Shown here: piece after piece, positions 10,540-21,764 of the stretch
How the letters are laid out: each line of letters starts with the position of its first letter
Numbering within the stretch: position 1 is the stretch's first letter
Assembly (NCBI GenBank): GCA_905221605.1
Contig: CAJNDS010000557.1
Location: forward strand, 1,278,579 to 1,342,578
Length of the DNA: 64,000 nt
Direction of reading: 5' to 3'
Source: Symbiodinium natans
Taxonomy: Eukaryota; Sar; Dinophyceae; Suessiales; Symbiodiniaceae
Translations under genes and position numbers: made by a program
The notes under the pieces: model-generated
What the model saw: the letters and a program-made list of their open reading frames with translations, nothing else
Database searches by the model: none
Told to the model about the DNA's origin: nothing

Positions 10540-10989
10540 GCTAGACCCCAAGAGACTTTCAGCGCAGAACCTAAACCCTAAACCCTAAACCCTAAACCCT
10601 AAACCCTAAACCCTAAACCCTAAACCCTAAACCCTTCAGTTCAGAATTGTATATAGGCAACTTGCACTTCAGGGCTCATCGACTCCGAGGTTCTATGACG
10701 CTTCTAGCTGGTCTAAGGTAGACCCTACAATAGGTTTTAGGGTTTAGGGTTTAGGGTTTAGGGTTCAGGGTTCAGGGTTCAGGGCTTAGGGTTGGGGGTT
10801 TAGGGTTTGGGGTTTGGGGTTTAGGGTTTAAGGGTTTAGGGTTTAGGGTGAACCCTAACTAAACCCTGGAGTTGGCCCCGTCCGATGTTGCAGCAAACGC
10901 GTTTGCATGATAAGGTCCACACACCAGCCCAGCTACCCCCAAAGCCCAAGGGCTCAACCCTAAACGCTATAAAGCCGACAAAGCCTACA

Positions 10990-11180
10990 AAAGCCTACAA
11001 ACTCCATAAACCCTGTAAACCCTGTAAACCCTGTAAACCCTGTAAACCCTGTAAACCCTGTAAACCCTATAAACCCTATAAACCCTATGAACCCTATGAA
11101 CCCTATGAAACCCTAGAAACCCTATAAACCCTATAAACCCCTATAAACCCTATAAACCCTATAAACCCTATAAACCCTAA
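10990..11180. repeat. Homogenised CCCTGTAAA and CCCTATAAA blocks
   Basis: About seven copies of the 9-mer CCCTGTAAA are followed by CCCTATAAA and CCCTATGAA blocks. Each variant is clustered, pointing to local expansion rather than addition at a chromosome end. Confidence 0.85.
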
Positions 11181-11210
11181 GCCCTAAACCCCAAACCCGT
11201 CTCGGCTGAG

Positions 11211-11296
11211 GCCCATTCGGTGACCACCTTGCCGTTCGAGAGGAGCGCGGAAGACCTCGAGCCGACCTCAGAGGGGGGGGAAGAGGGCCGATTAGG
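11211..11296 (+). CDS. Candidate exon upstream of the EF-hand gene
   Basis: After GCTGAG the frame reads AHSVTTLPFERSAEDLEPTS then an acidic EGGEEGR. It has CCCTATAAA on the left and a TTTAGGG array from 11297 on the right. It could be an upstream exon of the gene at 11800, but the phase link was not closed. Confidence 0.4.
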
Positions 11297-11799
11297 GTTT
11301 AGGGTTTAGGGTTTAGGGTTTAGGGTTTAGGGTTTAGGATTTAGGGTTTAGGGTTTAGGGTTTAGGGTTTAGGGTTTAGGGGCACAGCCACAAAGGGTTC
11401 CGGGATTCGGGTTTAGGGTAGGTTGCTAGGGTTTGATACGGCTTAATGGGGTTTGTAAACCCTAAAGCTCTAGAAGCTATCGGTCTCGGCCCAGGCACCC
11501 TCGAAACCCCTTTACCCTAGAAACCCTAAGACGTATAGGACCTACCTATGCGTCCCACACAGTCCCCAGCAAGAGCTACGAGCGCCCTACCACCAGCTAC
11601 CCTAAACCCCCAAACCCTGAACCTTAAACACATTAAACTCTAAACCCTAAACCCCCAACCCCCAACCCTAAACCCTAAACCCTAAACCACCCCAAACCCC
11701 CCTAAACCCTAAACCCGAAACCCTAAACCCTAAACCCCAAACTCTAAACCCTAAACCCTAAACCCTAAACCCAGCCACTTGAAGCCGACACTTCCTAAG

Positions 11800-14700
11800 G
11801 CCGCAGCGCGGGAGCTCTTCGAGCTCATCGACCGGGACTCCTGGGTCGCAAGGAGGAGGGCGGTTTAGGGTTTAGGGTTTAGGGTTTTAAGGATGTTTAA
11901 GGTTCGTGGCGCTTGGCACCCTATAAAGCCTAGACCCCAGCCGTGACGGCAGCCGCGCCAAGGACGGCAGCGGTACCTTGGACCGGTGACTTGGCTTAGT
12001 TTTCCTGGAGTCACTTCTCGAAAATATGGTCCCTTTTTGGGGGGTCCTTGTTATAAGGCGGCCCCTCTTCTTGAGGGTACCCAGAAAGGGACCCGAATTT
12101 AGAGAACTGACCAGAGGTGTGGGCTTAGGGTTAGGATTGTTCAGAGTCTAGTTCTTGGTGTTTAGGTCTTCGGTGACACAAGTTCACGAAGGGCCTCGTG
12201 GGCCAAAGGGCGTGCTGAAGCATCCCCGTAGAAGCATCAGCCTTCTTCGTCCCGGCAAGCGCCCCCTAGCCCGTGGTTCAGACCCTGAGTCCACGGAGTG
12301 CTTCAACGAAACCCTCAAACTATACCCTTAAAACCAAAAGCATGAACCCTGAACCCTAGGCCCAAAACCCTAAACCCCCAAAGCCCCTAAACTCTAAGCC
12401 CTCAAACCCAAAAGCCACCAACCCTCAAAACCCGCAGCACAAACACCCTGAAACCCTAAACTACCGCAAAAACCCTCAACCCTAAGCCCTACAACCCTAA
12501 GCCCTAAACCCTTAACCCTAGACCCTAAGCAGCCCTTTGAGGGACGAGCTGCTGGCCACGAGCTTGCTTCGCTCCCTGGGCCACTGTGAGGGCTGCACGT
12601 GCGAAGGCGGGGGGGGGGGGGGGGGCCTTGGGTCAGGGGGAAGATGCTTCGTAGAAGGGTTTAGGGTTTAGGGTTTAGGGTTTAGGGTAGAGAGCAGGGC
12701 TTACAGAAATGTAAAGTACATTATGTATATGTATATGTGTGTATATTCATGCATGCGTGTATGCATGAATATAGATAAATCTGCATATATGCATATGTGT
12801 ACAAAAAATGTACATGTCTATCTATATCTAGACCCATGTCTACAGCTGTATCTTTTTTTCTTCTTCATGTTAATCGTAGGTTGTGACTTTCTACCACTAT
12901 CATGGTTCCTGTGAATCTGACTAGGGCTTTCACAGTCCTGAGGCTGGTAGGCTGCTGTCCGTGACTTTTTCTGAGCCGGAGGTTGAGAACGAATGGTCTT
13001 GGGGGTTCAGGTCCTTTCGGGAAAGTGGGTAGGGGTCTGGCTTGAGGGTGTGGGGTTACTGATTGATTTGGGGCCATACGCCCATCCCCTACTTGGTAGC
13101 CCAGAGGTACCCTTTTGCCCTTTTTTGGGTTCTAGGTTCCCGAACAAAGCAACCATCCCCCGAAACAGGGGGCCTTTACTAAACCCTAAACTCTAACCCC
13201 AAACCCCAAACTCTAAGCCGTAATCGCCAAGCACTAAACCCCCCAGGATCAAGACCGGGCTTCACGGATTCGGAGGTGGAGAAGATGGGAAGTCTAAACC
13301 CCCAACCTTGCACTCCAAACCCCAAACCCCAAGCCCTAAACCCTTAACCCTCCCCAAACCTCGAGCCTCGAAGTGCCTCTTAAGGTGAGATGAACTGCCG
13401 ATCTGTAGACAACGTCATGCAGGAGGTGGACGCGGATGGCGGCATGGCCTGCAAGTGCTTTCATGTGGACCATGCCTCCCTTTGAGGGGGCTAAATCAGC
13501 CCGCGGGTTTCTACGGTTTAGGGTTTAAGGTTTAATTAGGGTTTAGGGTTTAAGGTTTAGGGTTTAGGGATGTGGGTTTGGGGTTTCAGTTCGGTTTCTT
13601 GGGGCTTCGGGCTCATACGCCTTAGGTTGGGGTTCGCACAGGTCCCTGAAGGTTTTGGGGGAGTAAATCCTGAAACCTTCTTCCCCCCCCCCCCCGCCGG
13701 CCCATGAGAAAAAGCAGTCAAGTCTCGGTCTTCGCAGGGCACCTCAGGAATCAGTTGTCGAAGCTGCTAAGGGCGTTTGTAGGGACCTCATACACCTTAC
13801 AAGCCTCCCAAACTTCCCCAATGCCCGATTATGAACCCTGAACCCTGAACCCTAAACCCGAAACCCTAAACCCGAAACCCTAAACCCTAAACCCTAAACC
13901 CTAAACCCTAAACCCTAAACCCTAAACCCTGAACCCTGAACCCTGAACCCTAAACCCTAAACCCTAAACCCTAAACCCTAAACCCTAAACCCTAAACCCT
14001 AAACCCTAAACCCTAAACAAACAAGCACCCCAAAGCAGCCCAGGGGATGGGTCCATCACCTTCTTGGAGTTCATGCTCTCCGCCTCCCGGGTTCTCTTCG
14101 GCGCCTGGGGCCATGCAGGATGCTTTTTGGGGTTTAGGGTTTAGGGTTTAGGGTTTAGGGTTTAGGGTTTAGGGTTTAGGGATATGGTTGAGGGCTCTAG
14201 ACAGCTCGGGAAGCGAAGCGTCAATCTACGCACCAGGATGGGCTTTCGGGCCTTATCATCCCCATACTCAACCCGACAGCACGACGCTTTTCAGGGATCA
14301 CGTGGGGGCATGTGGCAACGCAGAACCAACCTGGTACGTCGCGGCCACAAAGATTCCAGTGAGGGTACTTGCGCTTGTGGCTGCGGGTGCTGATCTAAAT
14401 CTGAACCCCAAACCCTAAACCCTAGACCCCAAACCCTAAACCCTCAACCCTAATCCCGACACTCTAAACACCCTAAACCATAAACCCTGTGCGGAAGAAG
14501 CATCTTCACCTAAGGCGGCCGCAGCGTTGCCGAAGCCTCCCAGCTCAACGCCATGACAGGCTTCCGCCTGGAAGCTTCGGGTTTAGGGTTTAGGGTTTAG
14601 GGTTTAGGGTTTAGGGTTTAGGGCCCAGGCGTTTCCTCGGCTCGAAAAGATGGAGAGAGAGATGACCTTTCAGCGCATGTTCAGTGTTTAGGGTTTAGGT

Positions 14701-14893
14701 TTTTTTTTTGCCAAAATCCCCTGCAAAACAGCCCCCAAGCCGTGTGTGGATATCACACATTCTCAATTTTCGGGATCACGTACCCAATCTACCAACTCTA
14801 AGAAGCCCTCTTTATGTTCATTCCCTTTTGTAGTGGCTTCCTTGTGCCAAATAACAATTTAAGAAGGGGGACGCAATTAAAATGGTAGCAACC

Positions 14894-14931
<38 letters not shown>

Positions 14932-15665
14932 CCTCCACACCTCCAAATCCGAAACCCAAACCCTAAACCCTAAACCCTAAACCCTAAGCCCTAAAACCCT
15001 AAACCCTAAACCCCTAAACCCTAAACCCTAAACCCTAAACCCTAAACTACACTCAACACCCGCAATCCGTACCCTAAACCCGAGGCGGGCCCGGAAGCCA
15101 TCGAGCTGCTCCAGGAACGAAGCCCCGAGAAGCCTAAGGCTGATCTGGAAAGGCCTCGGGTTTGGGGTTTAGGGTTTGGGGTTTAGGGTTTAGGGTTTGG
15201 GGTTTAGGGTTTAGGGTTTAGGGTTTGGGGTTTAGGGTTTGGGGTTTAGGGTTTAGGGTTTGAGGTTTGGGGTTTAGGGTTTGGGGTTTCGGGTTTGGGG
15301 TTTAGGGTTTGGGGTTTAGGGGTCAGGGTTTGGGGTTTTGGGTTTTGGGTTGCGGTTTGGGGTTTAGGGTGCGGGGTCTGGGGCTGAAGAGCCCTTGAGA
15401 CTTTGAGACCTGTCCAGGCTTTCGTTCGTTTTAGGTCCACGTTTTTGTTGTTTTTGCGTGGGTATAGGGTTTAGGGTTTGGGGTTTAGGGTGTAAAGGTG
15501 GGGTGAGGGTTTTAGGATTTGTTGCAAGGCTTCACGGGTTTCGTTTGTGGCTGCTGCGGCTTTCAGTTAGAAGTCAGGGTTGTCCAGTGCGTCTGGCGTG
15601 TTTTCTGGGGGTCCTGTGGAATCCTGGAAGCTGGTCGAGCCACTTCTCCTCCCCTGAATTCCTAG
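11800..15665 (+). CDS. EF-hand pair protein, ten exons across telomere-repeat introns
   Basis: Exons are 11800-11835, 11963-11985, 12542-12585, 13409-13438, 14044-14090, 14560-14580, 14629-14683, 14732-14829, 15085-15159 and 15588-15665 (TAG). The first three rebuild an EF-hand: helix ARELFELI, loop DRDGSGTLDRDE, then LLATSLL. Exons 4 and 5 rebuild a second one: VMQEV, loop DADGDGSITFLE, FMLSAS. Both loops fit the calcium-binding pattern D-x-D-x-D/S-G with E at position 12, and both are interrupted by introns, the second inside a Gly codon (G|GG). The first junction needs a GA donor, exon 4 a GC donor, the others GT. Later exons (WKLRAFPRLEKMEREMTFQR, AIELLQERSPEKPKADLER) are less certain. 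The 5' end is unknown. A calcium sensor or the EF-hand part of a larger kinase or channel are both possible. Confidence 0.7.
13093..13180. mobile_element. MITE family B, copy (right end degenerate)
   Basis: It begins TTGGTAGCCCAGAGGTACCC and continues with ttttgggttctaggttccc as in 30566-30664. It lies inside the intron between EF-hand exons 3 and 4. The right inverted repeat is not clear. Confidence 0.5.
13831..14018. repeat. CCCTAAA array at the 3' end of an EF-hand intron
   Basis: About 26 heptamers, mostly perfect with CCCTGAA and CCCGAAA variants, end 25 bp before the AG of exon 14044. The same intron (13439-14043) has TTTAGGG units near its 5' end (13515-13568). It is the clearest case of complementary intron ends. 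Confidence 0.9.
14581..14628 (+). other. Candidate 48-nt intron made of TTTAGGG repeats
   Basis: Between exons 14560-14580 and 14629-14683 of the EF-hand model the intervening DNA is GT, six TTTAGGG-type units and GCCCAG. It begins GT, ends AG and joins in phase 0. Nothing else is in it. Confidence 0.55.
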
Positions 15666-15928
15666 CACCCAAAGCCCGAGATCACTAACCCTGAGCCCTA
15701 AACCTAAACCCTTCGCAAACCTACCCTAAACCCTAAGCCCTAAACCTTAAACCCCAAACCCTAAACCCTGATCTCATGAGTTCTAGAATTCGGTAGGCCT
15801 TGTTGAGAGATTTTTGTGTTTTCTTTGTTCAAGGGATTTTCTTTAGGACTCTTGGCCCCCCTGAGCACAAGTTCCTATTTATCACCCCTTAGCATCGGGG
15901 GTTCAGGACTCGTCGGGGGTAGGGTAGC

Positions 15929-16345
15929 CCTAAACCCTAAACCCTAAACCCTGAACCCTGAACCCTAAACCCTAAACCCTAAACCCTGACCCCTAAGCCC
16001 TAAACCCTAAACCCTAAACCCTAAACCCTAAACCCTAAACCCTAAACCCTAAACCCTAAACCCTAAACCCTAAACCCTAAACCCTGACCCTTAAACCCTG
16101 AACCCTAAACCCTAAACCCTAAACCCTAAACCCTGACCCCTAAACCCTAAACCCTAAACCCCAAAGCCTTAACCCGCATGGCGCCCCAGCGGCGGCGGTC
16201 GGCTCGGGAGGCAGCGGCTGCAAGTGTTGTGGGCTCGGGGACCTCTAAACCCGAGTGCAGGATGTTGGTTTTGGAGTTTAGGGTTTAGGGTTTAGGGTTT
16301 AGGGTTTAGGGTTTAGGGTTTAGGGTTTAGGGTTTAGGGTTTTAA
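15929..16345 (+). CDS. Small ATG island (16178-16223) between large arrays
   Basis: A CCCTAAA array (15929-16168, about 34 units) is followed by a GC-rich island and a TTTAGGG array (16276-16345). The island opens with ATG at 16178, reads APQRRRSAREAAAA and reaches a GT donor at 16224. It may be a first exon of a following gene, but several frames are open. Confidence 0.3.
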
Positions 16346-16741
16346 GGTCCAGAGCAAACTCCTGAGATCTTAGAGGGCTTATCAACGCTCAAAGCCCTAG
16401 AAGCCATCAGCCTCAGACTGTCGGGACTGACATTGAAACTTGAAGGACTTTCTGGTCGGTCCCTTTGGGGTACCTAGTGTTTAGGCTCTTATATGATAAG
16501 GGCACTGTATCCGGAATTTAGAGCAATGGGCATAGAGGAGACAGGAAGCTTCTGGTTGCGATATGGTTTCGTATTTTTGCTGCGCTCAAGGCATTGATTC
16601 GTATTTGTAGAATTCGGAGAACACCCTCGGCAGATGTGCTCCCATCTTCATGTGTTCGGCAGTAGAGCCCCCTTATATGAAACTGCTCCAGAAAGCCAAG
16701 CGGAATTTCCGCAGACAGTGACAGACCGCTTCTCATGAACC

Positions 16742-17096
16742 ATGACGCGTATGCCGCGAGTCTGCATCCATGGGCGGCAAGGAACCAAGAAGGCGGCCGT
16801 TGGAGCGCCGGCGCTCGAGCACACGGTCACAAAGCTTCAGGCTCCTGGCGAAAGCCCAGTACCAGTTTGCAATCTTCCGCTTGTTTGTGCACCGTGGAAC
16901 GCGCGATAGGCCAGCTCGACACCCAAATTGTTTCGGTGCATTGAAGGCGACACGCCTGGGACGCTTTGTGCCTCTTGCCCTTGCGCCACGTGCAGTACTG
17001 GAGTACCACGCGCCTTGCAGCCGCCTTTCCTGCTATAATCCCCTTCTGAGACATATGAACGTTAACCCTTTTCGGGTTCATTTAGCTTGGGCTTGA
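16742..17096 (+). CDS. Coding-like segment, frame uncertain
   Basis: Two plus frames compete: 16742-16909 (55 codons from ATG, with KKAAVGAPALEHTVTKLQAP) and 16770-17096 (108 codons from ATG, with KAQYQFAIFRLFVHRGTRD). The minus strand is also open. Base composition is GC-rich and no heptamers interrupt it. Something is probably coding here, but the frame cannot be chosen by eye. Confidence 0.3.
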
Positions 17097-17485
17097 GAAT
17101 TAGGATAGCTCGTCCTAAAGTTGTATGTGTGTGTGTGTGTGTCGAAGGTAGCACATACTGAATCATAGAATCGAGAACAGTGGGGTTTAGGATTCTCAAG
17201 CAAGGGGTTCAGGGGCCATCATGTAAGCCAGTTCCCGGTTACCTCGGGGTACTTCCAAGCGCTCCTTCAAGTTTTTCGAAGGTTCTCTAGGTTGCCCCTT
17301 CCTGATGTATGGGCCCTTAATTTTGTAGGGTATATAAGGGTTATAAGGGTCCCCGGTTCACGGCGCATACTATAAGGGACCTTGTAATTACCCTAAGAAG
17401 GAATTCCAACAAGAAAAGCACGTCTTAAGCTGTGGGCCCGAAGGCCGCAACTGTCATCAAGCTGGGGAACAGAGCGCCCTATAGA
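17097..17485. other. Non-coding stretch with a GT microsatellite and degenerate repeat
   Basis: (GT)n lies at 17126-17142. Between 17215 and 17400 is a degenerate repeat containing gtaccttc-like and tataaggg strings, also seen in similar form at 41160-41225. No gene is seen. Confidence 0.6.
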
Positions 17486-17725
17486 CCCTAAACCCTAAAC
17501 CCTAAACCCTAAACCCTAAACCCTAAACCCTAAACCCTAAACCCTAAACTTACCCTAAACCCTAAACCCTAAACCCTAAACCCTAAACCCTAAACCCTAA
17601 ACCCTAAACCCTAAACCCTAAACCCTAAACCCTAAACCCTAAACCCTAAACCCTAAACCCTAAACCCTAAACCCTAACCCTAAACCCTGAACCTTGAACC
17701 CTAAACCCTAAGCCCTAAACCCTAT
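17486..17725. repeat. Long CCCTAAA array
   Basis: About 34 heptamers, almost all perfect, with a few CCCTGAA and CCTTGAA units at the right edge. Confidence 0.95.
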
Positions 17726-17991
17726 AGACCCTCGAGGCCCTCTTACATATATCCGGACTTTAGAAGTGCAACAACATATGTAATCCGCCACACCTACCTT
17801 AGAATCCGCAAGCGGCGTGGCGCCCCTTGTAGCCTTAGCCCCTAAAACCCCTGCAGCCCACACATGGCCCCGAAAGCAAAGCCCCAAACCCCAAACCCCA
17901 AACCCCAAACCCCAAACCCTAAACCCTAAACCTTATAAACCCTAAAACCCCTAAGCCCTAAACGCTCTGAAGCTCTCCGCAGCTGCATAAG

Positions 17992-18570
17992 CGCTTCAAT
18001 GCGCAGGCCTTTGTCATCTTCGTGGCTGCCGCGACGCCGCTCGACTTCGAGGGAGAACTTGTGTGGATTAGGATTTGGGGTGAATATGTGGGGCGCAAAT
18101 GTCCATTGAAAAACCATTCTTTGGTGGGTTATATGGTCTGTTTATCTATATAGGGCATGAAAAAGCCACAATTTTGCGGGTGCTAACTCCTTTTATATTG
18201 CAGCGTTAAGCAAACATGCGTCCAAGCCCGTTGCCCTCGGAAGGCTTCGCTGTTTCGTGCCGCCGCCGCCACAGGGGGCTGCGCGCGCCGCCACAGAGTG
18301 GCTTGCTGGTTTAGGCTTATAAGGTTTAGTATTGAGTGTCCGGGTTTAGGGTTTAGGGTTTGGGGTTTAGGGTGCAGGGTTTAGGAACATTGTCTGATGG
18401 TTTCATGGTCCAACCTTGGCTTGGAGGACTTTAAGGTTTTTGGGGTGTTTCGGGTGTTAGGGTAACCCTTTAATCCCTCGAACACGCTCCAAGATGCCAA
18501 TGTAGACCATCCCAAGCTCCTTGTTGAAGTGCTATCTGCATACAGCCTTGGGTTGGGGTCAAGGGTGTAA
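17992..18570 (+). CDS. Three-exon model ending at TAA 18568-18570, unknown protein
   Basis: Exons are 17992-18079 (donor GTGAAT), 18204-18308 (acceptor TTTTATATTGCAG, donor GTTTAG) and 18506-18570. Both junctions are phase 1, giving split Ala and Asp codons. Parts read NAQAFVIFVAAATPLDFEGE, LSKHASKPVALGRLRCFVPP and HPKLLVEVLSAYSLGLGSRV, then a stop. The second exon has a proline run. The first has a hydrophobic core (FVIFVAAA) of doubtful membrane potential. The 5' end is missing and no family is recognised. The phase match and a strong acceptor make this one of the better models. Confidence 0.5.
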
Positions 18571-18723
18571 TGACCTTTGCTACGTGACCTGCAAGCCCAA
18601 ACTCCCTAAACCTTGAACCCTATGATAAATCCTAGTAGCCGAACCTCGAAACCTTATTAGAAGCCCAACCCCTAAGCCCTGAGGAGTTCAACCCAACGCT
18701 CAAACCCTCAACCCTAGACGCGG

Positions 18724-19599
18724 ATGTCCTGCCAGTTGTAAGTAGGAGGGGTTTATACAGATGTTATGTGCTCAGGCATGCGTACCCCTAAACCCTAAAG
18801 CCTAAACCGCTAAGGTCGCGTGTGCAAGAGCCGACGTTGCCCCGGCAAGCGGTGCCGGCAGGAATCACCGAGAGTGTGGGAGACGCAGGCGTGGGGAGGG
18901 TGGAGGTGGCGAGGTAGGGGGATGAGTAAACCCTAAACCCCAACCCCAAGCCCTAAACCCCAAACCCCAAACCCTAAACATTAAAATCTGAACTCTAAAC
19001 CCCAAGCCCCTAACGTCCCCAAGCCTGCACACTTTGAGTTTGGAAAAACTCAAAAAAATTGAGCCTTGAACCCTAAATCCTAAACTTTAAAGCAGGGTAT
19101 CCAGGGATTTTGGTCTGGAGTTCGAGTCCCCTGGCTTGGAAACCCTCACGAAACCCACAAATAAACCCAAAACCCTGCTACCCCCTAAACCCAGAACCCT
19201 AAACCCCACCTAGACCCCAACCCCCAAATCCTAAACCCTAATCCAACTCCAAATCCTGAACCCTAAACCCTAAACCCCTTGAGGTCCTTCACTTAGCAGC
19301 CTTGGCGAAGAGCAAGGTGAGGAAACCGCGGCGGGCGCCAACGCCTCCCGGCCCGAATTGAGCTTCAGCGTGTAGGAGTGGTTATTTCGATTACGGTTTA
19401 GGGTTGAGGGTTTATGGTTAGGGTTCACGGTTCGGGTTTAGGGTTTCGGGCTTCGGGTTTAGGATTTTGGGTTTAGGGTTTAGGGTTTAGGGTCCTCATG
19501 GGTCCTCTGTAGAGCGCGGCACCTTATAAGAAGCACCCCAAACAAGGACCCGCTTTGGAGAACACCCCCTTCCCCCTCCGGAGGAGTAGTAGAGCTTGA
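18724..19599 (+). CDS. Five-exon gene with ATG 18724 and TGA 19597, unknown protein
   Basis: Exons are 18724-18737 (ATG; donor GTAAGT), 18815-18913 (donor GTAGGG), 19105-19138 (GA donor), 19284-19316 (donor GTGAGG) and 19513-19599. Phases agree at all junctions (2, 2, 0, 0). Parts read LPRQAVPAGITESVGDAGVG, DFGLEFESPGL, VLHLAALAKSK and YKKHPKQGPALENTPFPLRR. The first exon codes only four residues, so the start is provisional. Exon 4 can also be read to a TGA at 19359. About 85 residues, basic C-terminus, no known domain. Confidence 0.45.
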
Positions 19600-19930
19600 A
19601 ATTTCGGGTGTTTGGGGGCTTATGGCTTTGGGTTGTTTTGTGACAGAGTTTGATGGTCTTTTCGGCGTTTCAGGTTCAACCCCCTTTAAATCCTAAACCC
19701 CTGAATGATCCTATAGCTCACTCTTATTTCCACGGGAGTCCACCTGTTCATGAAAGTGCTCGGCTGACCTCAAGAGCAGCATTTGGGGGGTTTAGGGCTT
19801 ACGGGTTCTTATTTTTTGGGAGGGGTTCGTATCCCAATTTTAGGAAATTCCCATTTCGTTGCGGGGCTGCGTGTGCAAGCCCTAAGCCCCAAACCCCAAA
19901 CTCTAAACCCTATAACCCACTATGGTCCAG

Positions 19931-21329
19931 GCAACCTACAACAGGAAGCTTTGGCTTCTTTCAAGGGAGGGTCTATATGTTACGTGGCGCGCGCAGGTGC
20001 TGAGCTGGGTGCTTTCGGGCCTCAGCGCAGTCTACCTGGCCCAGTTTGCGCCCCCTGCACCTGTTTTTGTTGAGGTTGCGGTCGTGGTTTGGGGGGTTTT
20101 TGGGCTTTAGGATTTCTGAGTCTGAGTGTGCTGCGGCGGCTTCTACAAGCGGATGGCTTTTTTGTTTAGGTTGGCTGGTGTTTGAGGGCTCTGGGCACCC
20201 CAAACCCTAAACCCTGGGCCCCCTAAACGGCCTTCGCCGTTCAGGTTGTTCTGAATTTTGAAAGCCGCCTGCGGTCTGAAGATACCCCCGGCACCTGCAT
20301 GAAGGTACCTTAGACTCTAGACCGTTACTGAGGGTGCTGGTGAGCCGATAGACCCTCTAGTACCCTGACATAAACTCTTGGGAAACCTGGACCGGTTTCC
20401 CTAAAGCCCTTAGCAAAAATCAGGCCCTTGAAGCAAACCCCAAACCCTGAAACCCCAAACCCTTCAACCCCCTAAACCCTACACCCTAAACCCGAAACCC
20501 TAAACCCTAAACCCTAATCCCTAAATCCTAAACCCTAAACCCCAACGGAGAGGTCCTTCTACTGCCAGTGCCCGGGCCTCATCGGCTCATCTGGCCTTGA
20601 GCCGCTGGTGAGCCGTCCCGAGGCAGGCGCTTTCCTTGCTACCAAAAAAATCATTTTCGTAGCACTTGTGCGATTTGGGGTTTGGGGTTTAGGGTTTAGG
20701 GTTTAGGCTTTAGGGTTTAGGCCATACCCCAATACTTCCGGATAGAATCCCTTTGTAGGATCTTAAGGAAACCTACACAGGAGGTGTAGGGTGTCAGGTA
20801 TGCCTGGGGTGCAAGTGTACGGTTTTAGGGTCCGGCTGGGCTTCTTTGTTTGAGCTAAAGCTCGGCAAATTGAGATTTGGGTTTAGGGTTTAGGAACTTG
20901 GGAAGGGAGGATTGAAGAGTATGTGTTGTTTTGTTCTTTCAATGGTGGTTGGTGGTGGGATGTGTGCTGGATGGGGGAAGTAGAAGGTCCAGGGCTCGTT
21001 AGGTTGGATTTGAAGGCTTGGACTTTTCACACTGGAATCCTAAACCCTAAGCCCCTAAACCCCGAAACTTCAAACCCTAAGCCACCTTCACCCCTTGGAC
21101 CCCCCAAAACAAAAAAACCCTAAACCCCCTGTGTAGGATGTGGAACGGACCTGGCTGCTGCACTTCTTCCCGTCGCCTGAGCTGGGTGTCGAGGTGGGGA
21201 TGAGCAGCACCTCACACACCATCGAAGAGGGTTTCGGGTTTACAGGGCTTGGGATCACAGTGGTGTGACCACCCACCTGCTAAACCAATCCATGCAGCAA
21301 TGCTTGGACCTGAAGAAACGATGAGCTGA
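19931..21329 (+). CDS. Five-exon model with a membrane segment, stop TGA 21327
   Basis: Exons are 19931-20074, 20245-20304, 20551-20607, 21137-21230 and 21298-21329. The first three junctions are phase 0 and the last phase 1. The first exon (48 codons) has RKLWLLSREGLYVTWRAQVL followed by a hydrophobic SWVLSGLSAVYLAQF that could span a membrane. Later parts read LNFESRLRSEDTPGTCMK, YCQCPGLIGSSGLEPL and WLLHFFPSPELGVEVGMSST. Donors are GTTGCG, GTACCT, GTGAGC and GTTTCG. An upstream candidate exon at 19717-19789 may belong. No family is recognised. Confidence 0.5.
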
Positions 21330-21569
21330 GGATGCTTAGATTCTTGGGATCACATAAGCAAGAAAGAGCCTGCCTTGAACCCTCATCCACATCGGCTTAG
21401 GCAATGGGGTTCAGGTAGGATGCAAGGCTTATAGGGCTGACAAGGGGTTGAGGTATTTGCAAGTGCGTTGGGTTTGCCATTCGTTGCAAGCACCTCAGGA
21501 CTTCTTTGAATCTTCAGGAAGGTTTGTCTTTTCTCACAGAATTTTCCATGTTTGTAGAAGGCTCTGAAT

Positions 21570-21630
21570 TAAAACCCCCCCCCCCCCCAGCCACTTTCAA
21601 AAGCTGCTAGAAAGAACTACGCGCTTTTTC

Positions 21631-21675
<45 letters not shown>

Positions 21676-21690
21676 GACCCCAAACCCTAT
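21570..21690. repeat. Poly-C tract and CCCTCAA block
   Basis: Fourteen C at about 21575-21588, then about seven CCCTCAA units at 21631-21675, another homogenised heptamer variant. Confidence 0.8.
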
Positions 21691-21764
21691 AGCCCTAAAC
21701 CCCAAACCCCATACATCCCCGGCCCTTGAACTCCGGGAGCTCGAAGCCTTGGCCAGAAAAAGAG

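Noticed and set aside
19100-19140. A tRNA 3' half (GGAGTTCGAGTCCCCTGG looks like a T arm)
   Set aside because: No D arm, anticodon arm or acceptor partner upstream. The same bases read well as coding (LEFESPG) in a phase-consistent exon.
19997-20025. A 29-nt intron in the 19931 exon
   Set aside because: An uninterrupted frame with a plausible hydrophobic segment spans the place, so no intron is needed.
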